Shown: positions 1-8,336, counted from the first letter of the stretch. The stretch: 64,000 nt of DNA from Pseudonocardia sp. ICBG1293 (GCF_020131355.1 NZ_JAHLEL010000044.1:558001-622000); one strand, 5' to 3'. Numbers and translations: made by a program. Notes: generated by a model from the letters alone, not told the origin.

Positions 1-586
1 AGGTGCCCATGATCGGCACGGTCAGCGTGATGCCCGAGGCGATCCGCAGACCCACACCGGAGAGCAGGTCGTCCGGCAGGGAGTAGCCGGTGAAGCCGGC
101 GAAGGTGCCCAGCAGGATCAGGACGACGCCGATGGTCCAGTTGGCCTCACGCGGCTTGCGGAACGCGCCGGTGAAGAACACCCGGAACATGTGGATGATC
201 ATCGCGGCGACGAACAGCAGCGCCGCCCAGTGGTGCAGCTGGCGCATGAACAGCCCGCCCCGGACCTCGAGCGAGATCTCGAGCGCGGACTCGTAGGCAC
301 GCGACATGTGCACGCCGCGCAGCGGGTCGTACGGGCCGTTGTAGACGACCTCCTGCATGGAGGGGTCGAAGAACAGCGCCAGGTAGGTGCCCGACAGCAG
401 CACGATGATGAAGCTGTACAGGGCGATCTCGCCCAGCATGAACGACCAGTGGGTCGGGAAGACCTTGTTGAACTGCTTCCGCAGACCCGCGGCCGCGTGG
501 TAGCGCTGGTCCGCCTGGTCGAGAGCCGCGCCGCCCTTCGCCGCGAAGCCCCCCGAGGAGGTGGTGGGTGTCGTGATCGAGCTCAT
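1..586 (-). CDS. qcrB: Cytochrome bc1 complex cytochrome b subunit QcrB, 5' part only
   Basis: Membrane cytochrome b of the actinobacterial cytochrome bcc complex, which oxidises menaquinol and passes electrons to the diheme QcrC. Only the first 195 codons are inside the window; the rest lies beyond base 1. The translation has a 50-residue cytoplasmic N-terminus, the first helix (ALYSFIIVLLSGTYLALFF) and a second helix with the histidine pair of the b-type haem sites (QLHHWAALLF then IIHMFRVFFTG). The ATG at 586-584 overlaps the qcrA stop codon (ATGA), so translation is coupled. It is the last visible gene of ctaE-qcrC-qcrA-qcrB. The family assignment is secure; the C-terminal half cannot be checked. 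Confidence 0.95.
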   Translation of the reverse strand, partial: MSSITTPTTSSGGFAAKGGAALDQADQRYHAAAGLRKQFNKVFPTHWSFMLGEIALYSFIIVLLSGTYLALFFDPSMQEVVYNGPYDPLRGVHMSRAYESALEISLEVRGGLFMRQLHHWAALLFVAAMIIHMFRVFFTGAFRKPREANWTIGVVLILLGTFAGFTGYSLPDDLLSGVGLRIASGITLTVPIMGT

Positions 587-1719
587 GTCGTCTTCGGCCT
601 CTCCCAGAACGCGGGTCCGACGGGCTCCACGAAGTCGCTACGGGCGACGAAGAAGCCCTCCTCGTTCACCGTGATCGGCAGCTGAGGCAACGGCCGGGCG
701 GCCGGCCCGAAGACGGGCTCGGCATCCTGGGTGGCCAGGAACTGCGACTGGTGGCACGGGCAGAGAATGCGGTTGTCCTGCGCCTGGTACAGCGAGGTCG
801 GGCACCCGAGGTGGGTACAGACCTTCGACCAGGCGTAGAAGTCACCATAGTTGAAGTTCTCCTGACCGGGGCGCTTCGTGACCTCGGTCCCGGGCCGGAG
901 ACGGATCAGCATGACCGGCGCGTCCGAGGCGCGCTGCGCGTGCAGCAGCTCCTCCTCGTTGCCCCGCTCGCTCTCGCGGTAGGGGAAGACGGTCATCATC
1001 GAACCCGGCTCCATGTCCTCGGGTCGCACGCGGGCGATCTCGGAGAGGATACCCGTGTCGGTGCGCAGGTACACCGTCTCGCCGTTCTCCGGGCGCCAGC
1101 CCGTGTGCCACAGCGGGGCGTCGTCGCCCTCGGCCCACGGGTTGCGGATGATGCCGCCGAGCGCCACGACACCGGTGCCGATGCCGGCCACGGCCGCGGC
1201 GAGACCCGCGCTGCGGATGATCAGCTTGCGGCGCCCGATCGTGGTGCCCTTGCCCGCGTCGGCGACCTGGGCCAGGAAGGTGGCGCGGTCGACGTCGGTG
1301 GACGGGCCGTCGTGGCGCTGCTGCACCGAGGTCTCGTCCGGGAAGAGCTTCTTGACCATCTGGATGACCGCGATGCCGATGGCCAGCACCGAGAACCCGA
1401 AGGTGAAGCCGATGACCGGCGTGTAGAGGTTGTAGAGCGCGTGGCCGGGCTCGCCGACGTTGACGTACTCCCACGGCCACGCGATGAACGCGACCACGAA
1501 GGCGATCATCGAGACCGCCGAGATGACGAACCAGAGCGCGACCGACCGCTCGGCGCGCTTCTCCGCACGGGTCCCCGGGATGGGGAATGCGGGCGTGTTG
1601 TGCACGACCTCGACCTCGTCGAGCTCACCGGCCAGACGGGCCAGCTGCTCGGGCGACATCGCGTCGAGCTCCTCCTTGGTCGGACGACGGTCCGACCCGG
1701 TGCTGACTTCGCTGCTCAA
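583..1719 (-). CDS. qcrA: Rieske iron-sulfur subunit of cytochrome bcc complex QcrA
   Basis: Rieske 2Fe-2S subunit that takes the first electron from menaquinol. Of 378 residues, the N-terminal half carries three hydrophobic segments, the extra membrane region typical of actinobacterial QcrA. The C-terminal Rieske fold has its cluster ligands in CTHLGC (301-306) and CPCH (320-323). The start is taken as TTG at 1719-1717 because it overlaps the qcrC stop (TTGA). Reading further upstream only runs through qcrC in another frame, and the first internal ATG would remove about 20 residues. The stop overlaps the qcrB start by 4 nt. All four respiratory genes therefore probably share one mRNA. Confidence 0.93.
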   Translation of the reverse strand: MSSEVSTGSDRRPTKEELDAMSPEQLARLAGELDEVEVVHNTPAFPIPGTRAEKRAERSVALWFVISAVSMIAFVVAFIAWPWEYVNVGEPGHALYNLYTPVIGFTFGFSVLAIGIAVIQMVKKLFPDETSVQQRHDGPSTDVDRATFLAQVADAGKGTTIGRRKLIIRSAGLAAAVAGIGTGVVALGGIIRNPWAEGDDAPLWHTGWRPENGETVYLRTDTGILSEIARVRPEDMEPGSMMTVFPYRESERGNEEELLHAQRASDAPVMLIRLRPGTEVTKRPGQENFNYGDFYAWSKVCTHLGCPTSLYQAQDNRILCPCHQSQFLATQDAEPVFGPAARPLPQLPITVNEEGFFVARSDFVEPVGPAFWERPKTT

Positions 1720-2582
1720 CTCTTCGCCCCCAACCAGATGGCGAACCCGACCAGACCGGACATCACGACGGCGAAGATGAAGACACCCTCGGCCGCCGGA
1801 CCGAGACCCAGCAGCGAGTAGCCGCCCGGGTCGTTGGCGTGGTTCACCGACTTGATGTACGCGATGATGTCCTGCTTCTCCTGCGGCGTGAGCTGCTGGT
1901 CGGAGAAGCGCGGCATGTTCTGCGGACCGGTCTGCATCGCGGTGTAGATCTGCTCCTCGCTGGCCGGCTCGAGCGCGGGAGCGTACTTGCCGGACGACAG
2001 CGCGCCGCCGACACCGGTGAAGTTGTGGCACGAGGCGCAGTTCAGGCGGTACAGCACGCCACCGCGGCCCGGGTCGTCGCCGCGCAGGGCCTCGCCGGTC
2101 GCGGCCGGGGTGACCGGCCCACCGCCGTTGGCCTGCACGAACGCGCCCAGCGCCTCGAGGTTCGCCCGGCCCTCCTGGGTCTCCGGGTCGAAGATCGGCA
2201 ACGGGTGCTTGCGGGCGGCCTGGGCCTCCTGGCGCGCCATCGGCATGCGCCCCGAGGACACCTGGAAGTAGACCGCGGCGTCACCGACACCGATCAGGCT
2301 CGGCCCGCGGTTCTCGACACCCTGCAGGTTCGCCCCGTGGCAGGTGATGCAGGTGTTGTTGTAGAGCTGCTCGCCCTTGGCGATCAGCGCGGTGTCCTGC
2401 TGCGCCTGGGCGACCTGCGGCTGCGGCGCGAAGGCGGCGTAGAGGAATCCGACGGACAGCAGGCCCAGCCCGATGGCGAGGGCGCCGGCGATCCGGCGCT
2501 TCAACTTGCCGTGCGGACGGGAGCGGCCCCCGGCCTTCTCGTCCGGCCGGGCGGCCGGTGGTGGGTTCTGGTTCTCGGTCAT
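1716..2582 (-). CDS. qcrC: Diheme cytochrome c subunit QcrC
   Basis: Membrane-anchored diheme cytochrome c that replaces a soluble cytochrome c and hands electrons directly from the bcc complex to the aa3 oxidase in actinobacteria. The 288-residue product has a basic N-terminus, an anchor helix at about 31-50, and two c-type haem sites, CITCH (78-82) and CASCH (182-186). A C-terminal helix lies at about 260-285. The length and the two-haem layout match mycobacterial QcrC. The ATG follows a short gap after ctaE, and the 3' end overlaps the TTG start of qcrA by 4 nt. Confidence 0.96.
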   Translation of the reverse strand: MTENQNPPPAARPDEKAGGRSRPHGKLKRRIAGALAIGLGLLSVGFLYAAFAPQPQVAQAQQDTALIAKGEQLYNNTCITCHGANLQGVENRGPSLIGVGDAAVYFQVSSGRMPMARQEAQAARKHPLPIFDPETQEGRANLEALGAFVQANGGGPVTPAATGEALRGDDPGRGGVLYRLNCASCHNFTGVGGALSSGKYAPALEPASEEQIYTAMQTGPQNMPRFSDQQLTPQEKQDIIAYIKSVNHANDPGGYSLLGLGPAAEGVFIFAVVMSGLVGFAIWLGAKS

Positions 2583-2646
2583 CGCTGGGGGTCTTCCAAC
2601 CTCGACGTCGTGGCGGGTGCTGTCAGGGAACGGGCGGCGCGATCGG

Positions 2647-3258
2647 TCAGCGGATGAAGTAGATCGTGGCGAACAGCCCGATCCACACCACGTCGACGAA
2701 GTGCCAGTAGTACGACACCACGATCGCCGCGGTGGCCTGGGCGGGCGTGAACTTGCTGAGCTTCGTGCGGATGATCAGGTACACGAACGCGACCAGGCCG
2801 CCGACCACGTGCAGCCCGTGGAAGCCGGTCGCCAGGTAGAAGACCGACCCGTAGGCGCTGGAGGCGATCGTCGTCTCGTGCGCGGTCACCAGCGTGTAGT
2901 ACTCGAACGCCTGACCGAGGACGAAGATCGTGCCCATCACGAGCGTCACCGCGTACCAGCGGCGCAGCCCGAACACGTCACCGCGCTCGGCCGCGAACAC
3001 GCCGAACTGGCAGGTGAACGAGGACGCGACCAGGATGATCGTGATCGTGAGCGCGTAGGGGACGTCGAGCTCGGTGGGCGGCGGCGGCCAGGGGCCGTCG
3101 TTCTGCGCCCGCGCGGTGAAGTACATCGCGAACAGCCCGGCGAAGAACATCAGCTCGCTGGAGAGCCAGACGATGGTGCCGATGCTGACCAGGTTGGGTC
3201 GGTTCAGCGAATGGATCCGCGCGCTGATGTTGGGTGCCGCTGTCGTCACGTCGGGCAT
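2647..3258 (-). CDS. ctaE: Cytochrome c oxidase subunit III CtaE
   Basis: Subunit III of the aa3 terminal oxidase, which supports proton pumping and stability of the catalytic core. The 203-residue product has the short actinobacterial form, about five helices and the family stretch HSLNRPNLVSIGTIVWLSSE near the N-terminus. The ATG at 3258 gives a length matching mycobacterial CtaE. The open frame extends further upstream, but that part reads as unrelated arginine-rich sequence and was excluded. Qcr genes directly downstream on the same strand give the usual bcc-aa3 supercomplex cluster. The gene is divergent from the receiver-like gene at 3447. Confidence 0.95.
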   Translation of the reverse strand: MPDVTTAAPNISARIHSLNRPNLVSIGTIVWLSSELMFFAGLFAMYFTARAQNDGPWPPPPTELDVPYALTITIILVASSFTCQFGVFAAERGDVFGLRRWYAVTLVMGTIFVLGQAFEYYTLVTAHETTIASSAYGSVFYLATGFHGLHVVGGLVAFVYLIIRTKLSKFTPAQATAAIVVSYYWHFVDVVWIGLFATIYFIR

Positions 3259-3433
3259 TATGACCCGAGCCGAACTTCTACGGCTTGTCGGGATACCCCT
3301 CGGGACATCACGATCGGCGAACGGACCCCATGATCGGGAACTCATCGCCTGGTCGGGACGTCCGGGCGGCCACCGGAGGACTCCGGGCGGTACCGCCGGC
3401 GCGACAACGTTCGGGGGCGTCGGGGGGTTCCCC

Positions 3434-3446
3434 TAGTATCGCCGAC
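3434..3446 (+). promoter_or_regulatory. -10 box of a leaderless promoter
   Basis: TAGTAT at 3434-3439 is followed by exactly 7 nt before the GTG at 3447. Transcription would therefore begin at the start codon itself, giving a leaderless mRNA. No Shine-Dalgarno sequence precedes the GTG, which fits. This spacing also selects the GTG over upstream in-frame codons. Confidence 0.6.
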
Positions 3447-3899
3447 GTGAGCGGACGAGCGGCAGAGATCGGCAGCGCGGCCGGATCGGTGACGGGGACC
3501 AGCACGGTGCTGGTCTACAGCCACCGCCCCGAGGTCCGCGAGAGCATCATCGAGGCGGTCGGGCGGCGCCCCGCCCCGGACGTGGGCCGGGTGCGCTGGG
3601 TCGAGGCGGCCGGTATCGCCGAGGTCCTCGCGGCCTGCGACGCGGGCGAGGCCGACCTGCTGATCCTCGACGGCGAGGCGCAGCCGACCGGCGGGATGGG
3701 CGTGGCCAAGCAGCTGCGTCACGAGATCGTGGGCTGTCCCCCGATCGTGCTGACCGTCCGCCGCCGGGACGACCGCTGGCTCGCCACCTGGTCGGAGGCG
3801 GACGCCGTGCTCGTGCACCCGCTCGACCCGATCGAGGCGGCCGAGGTCGTGGCGCAGGTCCTGCGCGACCATCGGCCCGGCACCCTGACCGCGCAGTAG
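3447..3899 (+). CDS. Receiver-like regulatory protein
   Basis: The 150-residue product resembles a stand-alone response-regulator receiver domain. It has a hydrophobic first strand (STVLVYSHRP), an Asp-bearing strand (DLLILDGEAQPTGG) in the position of the phospho-acceptor, and a later strand (PPIVLTVRRRDD). No DNA-binding domain follows, so it cannot act as a classical transcription factor alone. It sits between divergent ctaE and co-directional trpD, 23 nt upstream of trpD, and may share its mRNA. The start is GTG at 3447, chosen from the leaderless promoter. Whether the pocket is complete is uncertain because the usual acidic pair near the N-terminus is not evident. Confidence 0.7.
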   Translation: MSGRAAEIGSAAGSVTGTSTVLVYSHRPEVRESIIEAVGRRPAPDVGRVRWVEAAGIAEVLAACDAGEADLLILDGEAQPTGGMGVAKQLRHEIVGCPPIVLTVRRRDDRWLATWSEADAVLVHPLDPIEAAEVVAQVLRDHRPGTLTAQ

Positions 3900-3922
3900 C
3901 GAGACCGAAGGAACCCCACCGC

Positions 3923-4963
3923 GTGAGCGCACCCACCTGGCCCTCCGTGATCGGCCGCCTGATGCGCGGCGAGGACGTCACCGCCGACGAGGCGACCTGG
4001 GCGATGGGACGGGTCTTCGCCGGGGAGGCGACCCCGGCGCAGCTCGCCGGGTTCCTGGTCGCGCTGCGCGCGAAGGGCGAGACGCCCGCGGAGATCTCGG
4101 GGATGGCCGACGCGATGCTCGCGCACGCGCTGCGGGTGCAGGTGCCCGGTCGGGCGGTCGACGTCGTCGGCACCGGCGGGGACCAGGCGCACACGGTGAA
4201 CATCTCCACGATGGCCGCGATCGTCGTCGCGGCGGCGGGGGCGCCGGTGGTCAAGCACGGCGGACGAGCGGCGTCGTCGCAGTGCGGGACGGCCGACGTG
4301 CTGGAGGAGCTGGGCGTCGCGATCGAGCTGACCCCGGCCGCCGTCGAGCGGTGCGTCGCGGAACTGGGGATCGCGTTCTGCTTCGCCCAGTCCTTCCACC
4401 CCGCCATGCGCTACGCCGGCGGGGTCCGGCGCGAGCTCGGCGTGCCGACCGCGATGAACCTGCTCGGGCCGCTGTCCAACCCCGCCCAGCCCGACACCGG
4501 CCTGATCGGCTGCGCCGACCCCCGGCACGCCGCGACGATGGCCGAGGTCTTCGCCCGGCGTGGCAAGTCGGTACTGGTGGTACGCGGCGACGACGGCCTC
4601 GACGAGCTCACCACCACCGGTTCGAGCACCGTGTGGATCGCCGACGGCGGCACCGTCCGCCAGGAGCGCCTCGACCCGGCGCGACTCGGGGTCGGCGTCG
4701 CCACCGCCGAGGACCTGCGCGGGGGCACCCGGCAGGTCAACGCCGCCGTGGTCCGCGACCTGGTGGCCGGCAAGACCGGGCCGGTGCGCGACGCCGTGCT
4801 GCTCAACGCCGCCGGCGCGCTCGCCGCACACCGCGGGGTCGGCGACGACCTGACGGCAGCGATCGGGGACGCGCTCGGCACCGTCGCCGACGCCGTGGAC
4901 TCCGGGGCCGCGGGCGAGCTGCTCACCCGCTGGGCGGCCCTGTCCACCGAGCTGGCCGCCTGA
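3923..4963 (+). CDS. trpD: Anthranilate phosphoribosyltransferase TrpD
   Basis: Transfers the phosphoribosyl group of PRPP to anthranilate in the second step of tryptophan synthesis. The 346-residue protein has the full fold: the N-terminal helical domain, then the PRPP loop GTGGD at 83-87 and NIST at 93-96. The usual anthranilate/PRPP motif KHGNR is KHGGR here (111-115), so Asn is replaced by Gly at a conserved substrate-contact position. The rest looks intact. The GTG start is preceded by a purine-rich AAGGAA. Placement beside ctaE and the qcr genes is shared with mycobacteria; no other trp gene is nearby. Confidence 0.95.
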   Translation: MSAPTWPSVIGRLMRGEDVTADEATWAMGRVFAGEATPAQLAGFLVALRAKGETPAEISGMADAMLAHALRVQVPGRAVDVVGTGGDQAHTVNISTMAAIVVAAAGAPVVKHGGRAASSQCGTADVLEELGVAIELTPAAVERCVAELGIAFCFAQSFHPAMRYAGGVRRELGVPTAMNLLGPLSNPAQPDTGLIGCADPRHAATMAEVFARRGKSVLVVRGDDGLDELTTTGSSTVWIADGGTVRQERLDPARLGVGVATAEDLRGGTRQVNAAVVRDLVAGKTGPVRDAVLLNAAGALAAHRGVGDDLTAAIGDALGTVADAVDSGAAGELLTRWAALSTELAA

Positions 4964-4983
4964 GGCCGGTCGGGTCGTCCCGG

Positions 4984-5016
4984 GCCCGGCCGTCGCCCGC
5001 GACGGGGCGGGCCGGG
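4984..5016. terminator. Bidirectional hairpin terminator between trpD and an Lrp-domain gene
   Basis: CCCGGCC near 4985 pairs with GGCCGGG near 5010, with a second inner stem GTCGC/GCGAC. It lies between the convergent ends of trpD (4963) and the gene ending at 5019. No T-run follows, as is common at this GC content. Confidence 0.55.
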
Positions 5017-5018
5017 TC

Positions 5019-5297
5019 TCAGTCCAGGCCGATGGCGAACGCGGCGTCGGTGTCGGCCCGGGAGTAGGACCGGAACGCGATGTGGGTGTCGGTGCCGACC
5101 ACCCCGTCGACCTTGCTGAGCCTGCTGGCGATCACGTCGGCCAGCTGCTCGTGCTCACGCACCTTGACGACCGCGATCAGATCCACGTCACCGGCGCAGG
5201 AGTAGACCTCCGCCACGCCGTCGAGGTCCGCGATGGCCTGCGCGGTCTCGGGGATCCGGTCGGCGGCGGTGTGCACCAGGACGATCGCGGTGATCAC
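5019..5297 (-). CDS. Lrp/AsnC-type ligand-binding (RAM) domain protein
   Basis: This 92-residue protein consists only of the ligand-sensing, ACT-like domain found at the C-terminus of Lrp/AsnC regulators. Its beta-alpha-beta pattern starts MITAIVLVHTAADRIPE and continues with GVAEVYSCAGDVDLIAVVKV. There is no helix-turn-helix, so it cannot bind DNA in the usual way. Stand-alone members are common in actinobacteria and assemble into ring-like oligomers; their ligands are mostly unknown. It is convergent with trpD, from which the hairpin at 4984-5016 separates it. A link to amino-acid sensing is family-based inference only. Confidence 0.85.
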   Translation of the reverse strand: MITAIVLVHTAADRIPETAQAIADLDGVAEVYSCAGDVDLIAVVKVREHEQLADVIASRLSKVDGVVGTDTHIAFRSYSRADTDAAFAIGLD

Positions 5298-5384
5298 GGT
5301 GGGGCTCCCCCTCGGGTCAGGGCGTGGCGGACGCCGCTCAGGCTAGTGGGGGCATCCCGTGTGGCGCAGGCCGCATCCGGTTGC

Positions 5385-5397
5385 TAGTGTGATCGTC
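5385..5397 (+). promoter_or_regulatory. -10 box of a leaderless promoter for a 27-codon ORF
   Basis: TAGTGT at 5385-5390 is followed by 7 nt before the ATG at 5398. This is the same geometry as at 3434, 12625, 18543, 31664 and other sites in this window, so transcription probably starts at the ATG. Confidence 0.6.
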
Positions 5398-5481
5398 ATG
5401 CGCACCGTCGAGCACACCCTTGCTCCGGCCGCAGCGCTGGCCGCACTCATTCTCGCGGTAGTAGCACTGCGCGTCGGCTGA
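5398..5481 (+). CDS. Leaderless 27-residue hydrophobic peptide
   Basis: The ATG sits 7 nt after a good -10 box. The frame runs 27 codons to TGA and encodes a short polar start (MRTVEHTL) and an Ala/Leu/Val-rich stretch long enough for one membrane segment, ending ALRVG. The stop codon lies at the edge of a 9-bp hairpin (5470-5498). The 102-residue gene at 5607 follows 125 nt downstream on the same strand. It could be a small membrane protein or a leader peptide controlling the gene below. No family was recognised. The evidence is positional and compositional only. Confidence 0.45.
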   Translation: MRTVEHTLAPAAALAALILAVVALRVG

Positions 5482-5498
5482 TCCAGGCCGCCGACGCG
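5470..5498 (+). terminator. 9-bp hairpin over the stop of the 27-codon ORF
   Basis: CGCGTCGGC (5470-5478) and GCCGACGCG (5490-5498) are perfect complements around an 11-nt loop containing the TGA of the small ORF. A ribosome ending at that stop would cover the left arm, so the hairpin could act as an attenuator or terminator before the gene at 5607. There is no T-run. Confidence 0.45.
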
Positions 5499-5606
5499 CC
5501 CGCGCCGCAATCCCGGCGCCTCCCTCCCGCACACCGCGGTGAGGATCTTCGAGACCTGGCTCGCGTTCCCGCTTCTCTCTCGCGCAACGCACGGAGCCAT
5601 ACGATC

Positions 5607-5915
5607 ATGAGCATCACCGCCGACCGTCCGACCACCTTCTCCTTCCCCACCGGTTCCGGTGGCGCCGCGGACATCGCGTCCCGGATGCCGCGCCGGCACA
5701 CCGTCGTCACCGGCGACGGGATGGCCGGGGTCATGCAGATCGCCTCGGTCCTGCAGAGCTGCGGCCGCACGTTGCGCGAGTTCTGCGTCGACGTCCGCGA
5801 GGGCGTCGCCTACAGCTCGGTCACCTGCACGATGTCGATGACGCCCGACGAGGCCGACGACTTCTCCCGCGGCATGGGTGCGATGTCCTGCGTCATGGCC
5901 GTCGACCCGTACTGA
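5607..5915 (+). CDS. Small conserved-looking protein with possible ACT-like fold
   Basis: The 102-residue ORF starts at ATG 5607. After a 30-residue tail it shows a beta-alpha-beta-like pattern (RRHTVVTGDGMAGVMQIASV, then CVDVREGVAYSSVTCTMSM) reminiscent of ACT domains. The similarity is loose and no family is assigned. It contains four cysteines. It lies downstream of the 27-codon leaderless ORF and its hairpin on the same strand and may be controlled by them. Codon usage (G or C in nearly every third position) supports real coding. Function unknown. Confidence 0.6.
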   Translation: MSITADRPTTFSFPTGSGGAADIASRMPRRHTVVTGDGMAGVMQIASVLQSCGRTLREFCVDVREGVAYSSVTCTMSMTPDEADDFSRGMGAMSCVMAVDPY

Positions 5916-5937
5916 TCGGGCCGTTCCTTCCCGCCCG

Positions 5938-7323
5938 CTACGACCGTGTGCTGCGGCTGCGGGCGGCGTCGAGCAACTCGGCCCGGTCGGCGATCTTGAC
6001 CCGCTCGGTGCCGCCGCGCCGCTCCCCCAGGGCGAGTTCGGCGGCGTCGATCCGCAGCCAGTCCTCCCAGAGCACGGGGTCCACGCCGAAGGAGCGCAGG
6101 CGCTCGACGACGGCGGCGCCACCCGGACGCGGCGGGGTCGACAGGCCCGGCAGGTCGGCCAGGACCGACTCCGCGGTCTCGGCACCGTCGCCCTTGTTGG
6201 TGCCGATCACCCCGGTCGGGCCGCGCTTGATCCACCCGGCCACGTAGCTGCCGCGGACCGGCTCCCCACCCAGCAGCACCCGTCCGGCCTCGTGCGGGAC
6301 GGTTCCGGTGGCCGCGTCGAAGGGCAGTCCCTCGATGGGCTCGCCCGCGTAGCCGATGGCCCGCACGACCAGCCCCGCCTCCAGGGTCTCGCGCTCCCCC
6401 GTGCCGCGCACCCGGCCGTCGGCGTCGGGCGCGTTGCGTTCGACCTCGACGCCCCCGACCCGGCCGGTGCCGTCGTCGACGAGCCGGACCGGGGAGCGCA
6501 GGAACCGCAGGTGGATCCGCCGTCGCGCCCCGGTGGACCGGCGCCGGGCCCACTCGGTGAGCATCTCGATGTTCTGCCGCATCCGGCGTTCCCCGGGCTC
6601 CGCGACGCCCGCCGCGAGCAGGCCGTCGTCGTGCACCACCAGGTCGACCTCGTCGAGGCCGCCGAGACCGCGCAGCTCGGCGGGGGTGAACTTCACGTGC
6701 AGCGGGTCACGCCGGACCAGTACGTGTACGTCGGTGACCGCGCTCGCCCGGAGCGCGTCGACCACGGCGTCGTGGGCGTCGGTGGCGGCGAGGTCGTCGG
6801 CCGGCCGGGCGAGGACCCGCGCGACGTCGACGGCGACGTTCCCGGCGCCGACCACGACCACGCCGGGGCGGTCGAGCAGCGGGCCGGGACCGACGGCGTC
6901 GGGATGGCCGCAGTACCAGGACACGAACGCACCGCTCCCGACCGAGCCCGCGAGGTCCTCCCCCGGGACGCCGAGGTCGCGGTCGACCGCGCTGCCGGTC
7001 GCGTGCACGACGGCGTGGTAGTGCTCCCGCAGCGCCTCACCGGGGATGCCGCCGGTCCCGACGTGGACGTTGCCGAGGAAGCGGACACGGTCGCTGTCGT
7101 CGAAGGTCCGCACCAGCGCCCGGATGACCGACTTCATCTTCACGTGGTCGGGGGCGACGCCGTAGCGGACCAGGCCGTAGGGGGCGGGCAGCCGGTCGAT
7201 CACGTCGACGTGCACCGACGGGTCCCCCGCCAGCAACGCCTCGGCCGTGTAGAGGCCGGACGGTCCGGACCCGATGACGGCGATCCGGTGGGGTCGTGGG
7301 GCGGGGACCTGCGGGGTCGACAC
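5938..7323 (-). CDS. FprA-type ferredoxin/adrenodoxin-like NADP+ reductase
   Basis: Flavoprotein that shuttles electrons between NADPH and ferredoxin, related to mitochondrial adrenodoxin reductase and mycobacterial FprA. The 461 residues begin with the FAD dinucleotide motif VIGSGPSGLYTAEAL. The conserved APYGLVRYGVAPDH follows, then the NADP motif VVVGAGNVAVDVARVL in the middle and GYAGEP plus GWIKRGPTGVIGTNK near the C-terminus. All key landmarks are present. The GTG start is preceded by GGAGG at a 7-nt spacing. A plausible partner is a ferredoxin feeding a P450 such as the one at 16.1 kb, but they are not adjacent. Confidence 0.92.
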   Translation of the reverse strand: MSTPQVPAPRPHRIAVIGSGPSGLYTAEALLAGDPSVHVDVIDRLPAPYGLVRYGVAPDHVKMKSVIRALVRTFDDSDRVRFLGNVHVGTGGIPGEALREHYHAVVHATGSAVDRDLGVPGEDLAGSVGSGAFVSWYCGHPDAVGPGPLLDRPGVVVVGAGNVAVDVARVLARPADDLAATDAHDAVVDALRASAVTDVHVLVRRDPLHVKFTPAELRGLGGLDEVDLVVHDDGLLAAGVAEPGERRMRQNIEMLTEWARRRSTGARRRIHLRFLRSPVRLVDDGTGRVGGVEVERNAPDADGRVRGTGERETLEAGLVVRAIGYAGEPIEGLPFDAATGTVPHEAGRVLLGGEPVRGSYVAGWIKRGPTGVIGTNKGDGAETAESVLADLPGLSTPPRPGGAAVVERLRSFGVDPVLWEDWLRIDAAELALGERRGGTERVKIADRAELLDAARSRSTRS

Positions 7324-7428
7324 GTGCGCACCTCCGAGCCGGGGACGGTGACGACGCTAACAGCGATCCCCGGTCCGGGCGATCAACGGCGCATGGCCGA
7401 CCGCGGCGCGGGGTCAGCGGCGCAGGGG

Positions 7429-8322
7429 TCAGCGGCGCAGGGCGGTGCCGACCGCGCGGACCGCGGCCCGCCCGTCGGGTAGCAGCAGCTCGGTGCCCAG
7501 GGTGCGGAAGCGGCGGCCGTCGCGGATCGCGACGGTGCGGGCCCGCAGCCGGTCGGTGACCTGCACCGGCCGGAGGAACTCGACGGTGACCGACAGCGGG
7601 CGGGCGCCCTCGGCGCCGGGGTGGGCGGCCTGGGCCGCGGCCGCGAGCCCGGACAGCACGGAGCCGTGGGTGGTGCCGTTGAGGTTCGTCGTCGACGGGC
7701 CGGGGAGGAACACGACGTCGCCGTCGGCGTCGCGCTCGAGGTGCTCCGGCCGCAGCCGGGCGGGGTCGAACGGCGGGAGCCCGGCTCGGAGGTCGGTGTC
7801 CGGGGTGGGTGTGCCCGGAGTGGGTGTCCCCGGGGCGGGCGCGGGGGCACCGGCACCGGTGGCGAGCCCGCCGGGCCGGGCCGGGGCGCCGAGGAGCGCG
7901 AAGGTCGCGACGACGTGCGCGACCGCGGCGCCGGTGTCGTCGTGCATGTCGGCCCGCCCGACCGCGACCTCGTCGTCGAGGTGCAGCAGGGTCAGCTCCG
8001 CGCGCAGCCACCGGGCGTGCGCAGCGGGGGCGCCTGCCTGGTCGAGGCGCAGGTCGACAGTGGGCGCCCCGGCGGTCAGCCGCGCGGTGGAGAACACGAG
8101 GTAGCCGAGGCCGGAGTCGGCCAGCAGCGCCGGCAGCACCGGCAGGACGCCCCCGTCCGCGGTGCGGACGCCGTCGTGCAGCGGGGCGCGCAGCACGATC
8201 CGCTCCCGCGTCGACGACGGGTCGGGCACCATCCCCAGCCCCGTCTCGACCGGGGCCCGCCGCATCCGCTCCCGGGTGCCCGGTCCGGGCCTGGTCTGCT
8301 GCGGCGGTGTCGTCCCGGTCAT
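7429..8322 (-). CDS. Thioesterase-like (double hotdog) protein
   Basis: The 297-residue product has a C-terminal half resembling acyl-CoA thioesterase hotdog domains, with FLPGPSTTNLNGTTHGSVLSG followed by an SVTVEFLRPVQVTDRL strand pattern. A similar half lies upstream, and a Pro/Gly/Thr-rich linker separates the two. The substrate is unknown. The start could be ATG 8322 or GTG 8340; the latter overlaps the stop of the preceding gene (GTGA). Neither has a strong ribosome-binding site, and ATG was used conservatively. It probably forms an operon with the winged-helix gene upstream. Confidence 0.7.
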   Translation of the reverse strand: MTGTTPPQQTRPGPGTRERMRRAPVETGLGMVPDPSSTRERIVLRAPLHDGVRTADGGVLPVLPALLADSGLGYLVFSTARLTAGAPTVDLRLDQAGAPAAHARWLRAELTLLHLDDEVAVGRADMHDDTGAAVAHVVATFALLGAPARPGGLATGAGAPAPAPGTPTPGTPTPDTDLRAGLPPFDPARLRPEHLERDADGDVVFLPGPSTTNLNGTTHGSVLSGLAAAAQAAHPGAEGARPLSVTVEFLRPVQVTDRLRARTVAIRDGRRFRTLGTELLLPDGRAAVRAVGTALRR

Positions 8323-8336
8323 GATCCCATCGTGCG

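Noticed and set aside
5343..6185. 280-codon minus-strand frame across the small genes at 5.4-5.9 kb
   Set aside because: Composition is that of a shadow frame, and it conflicts with the promoter, small ORF and fprA end seen there.
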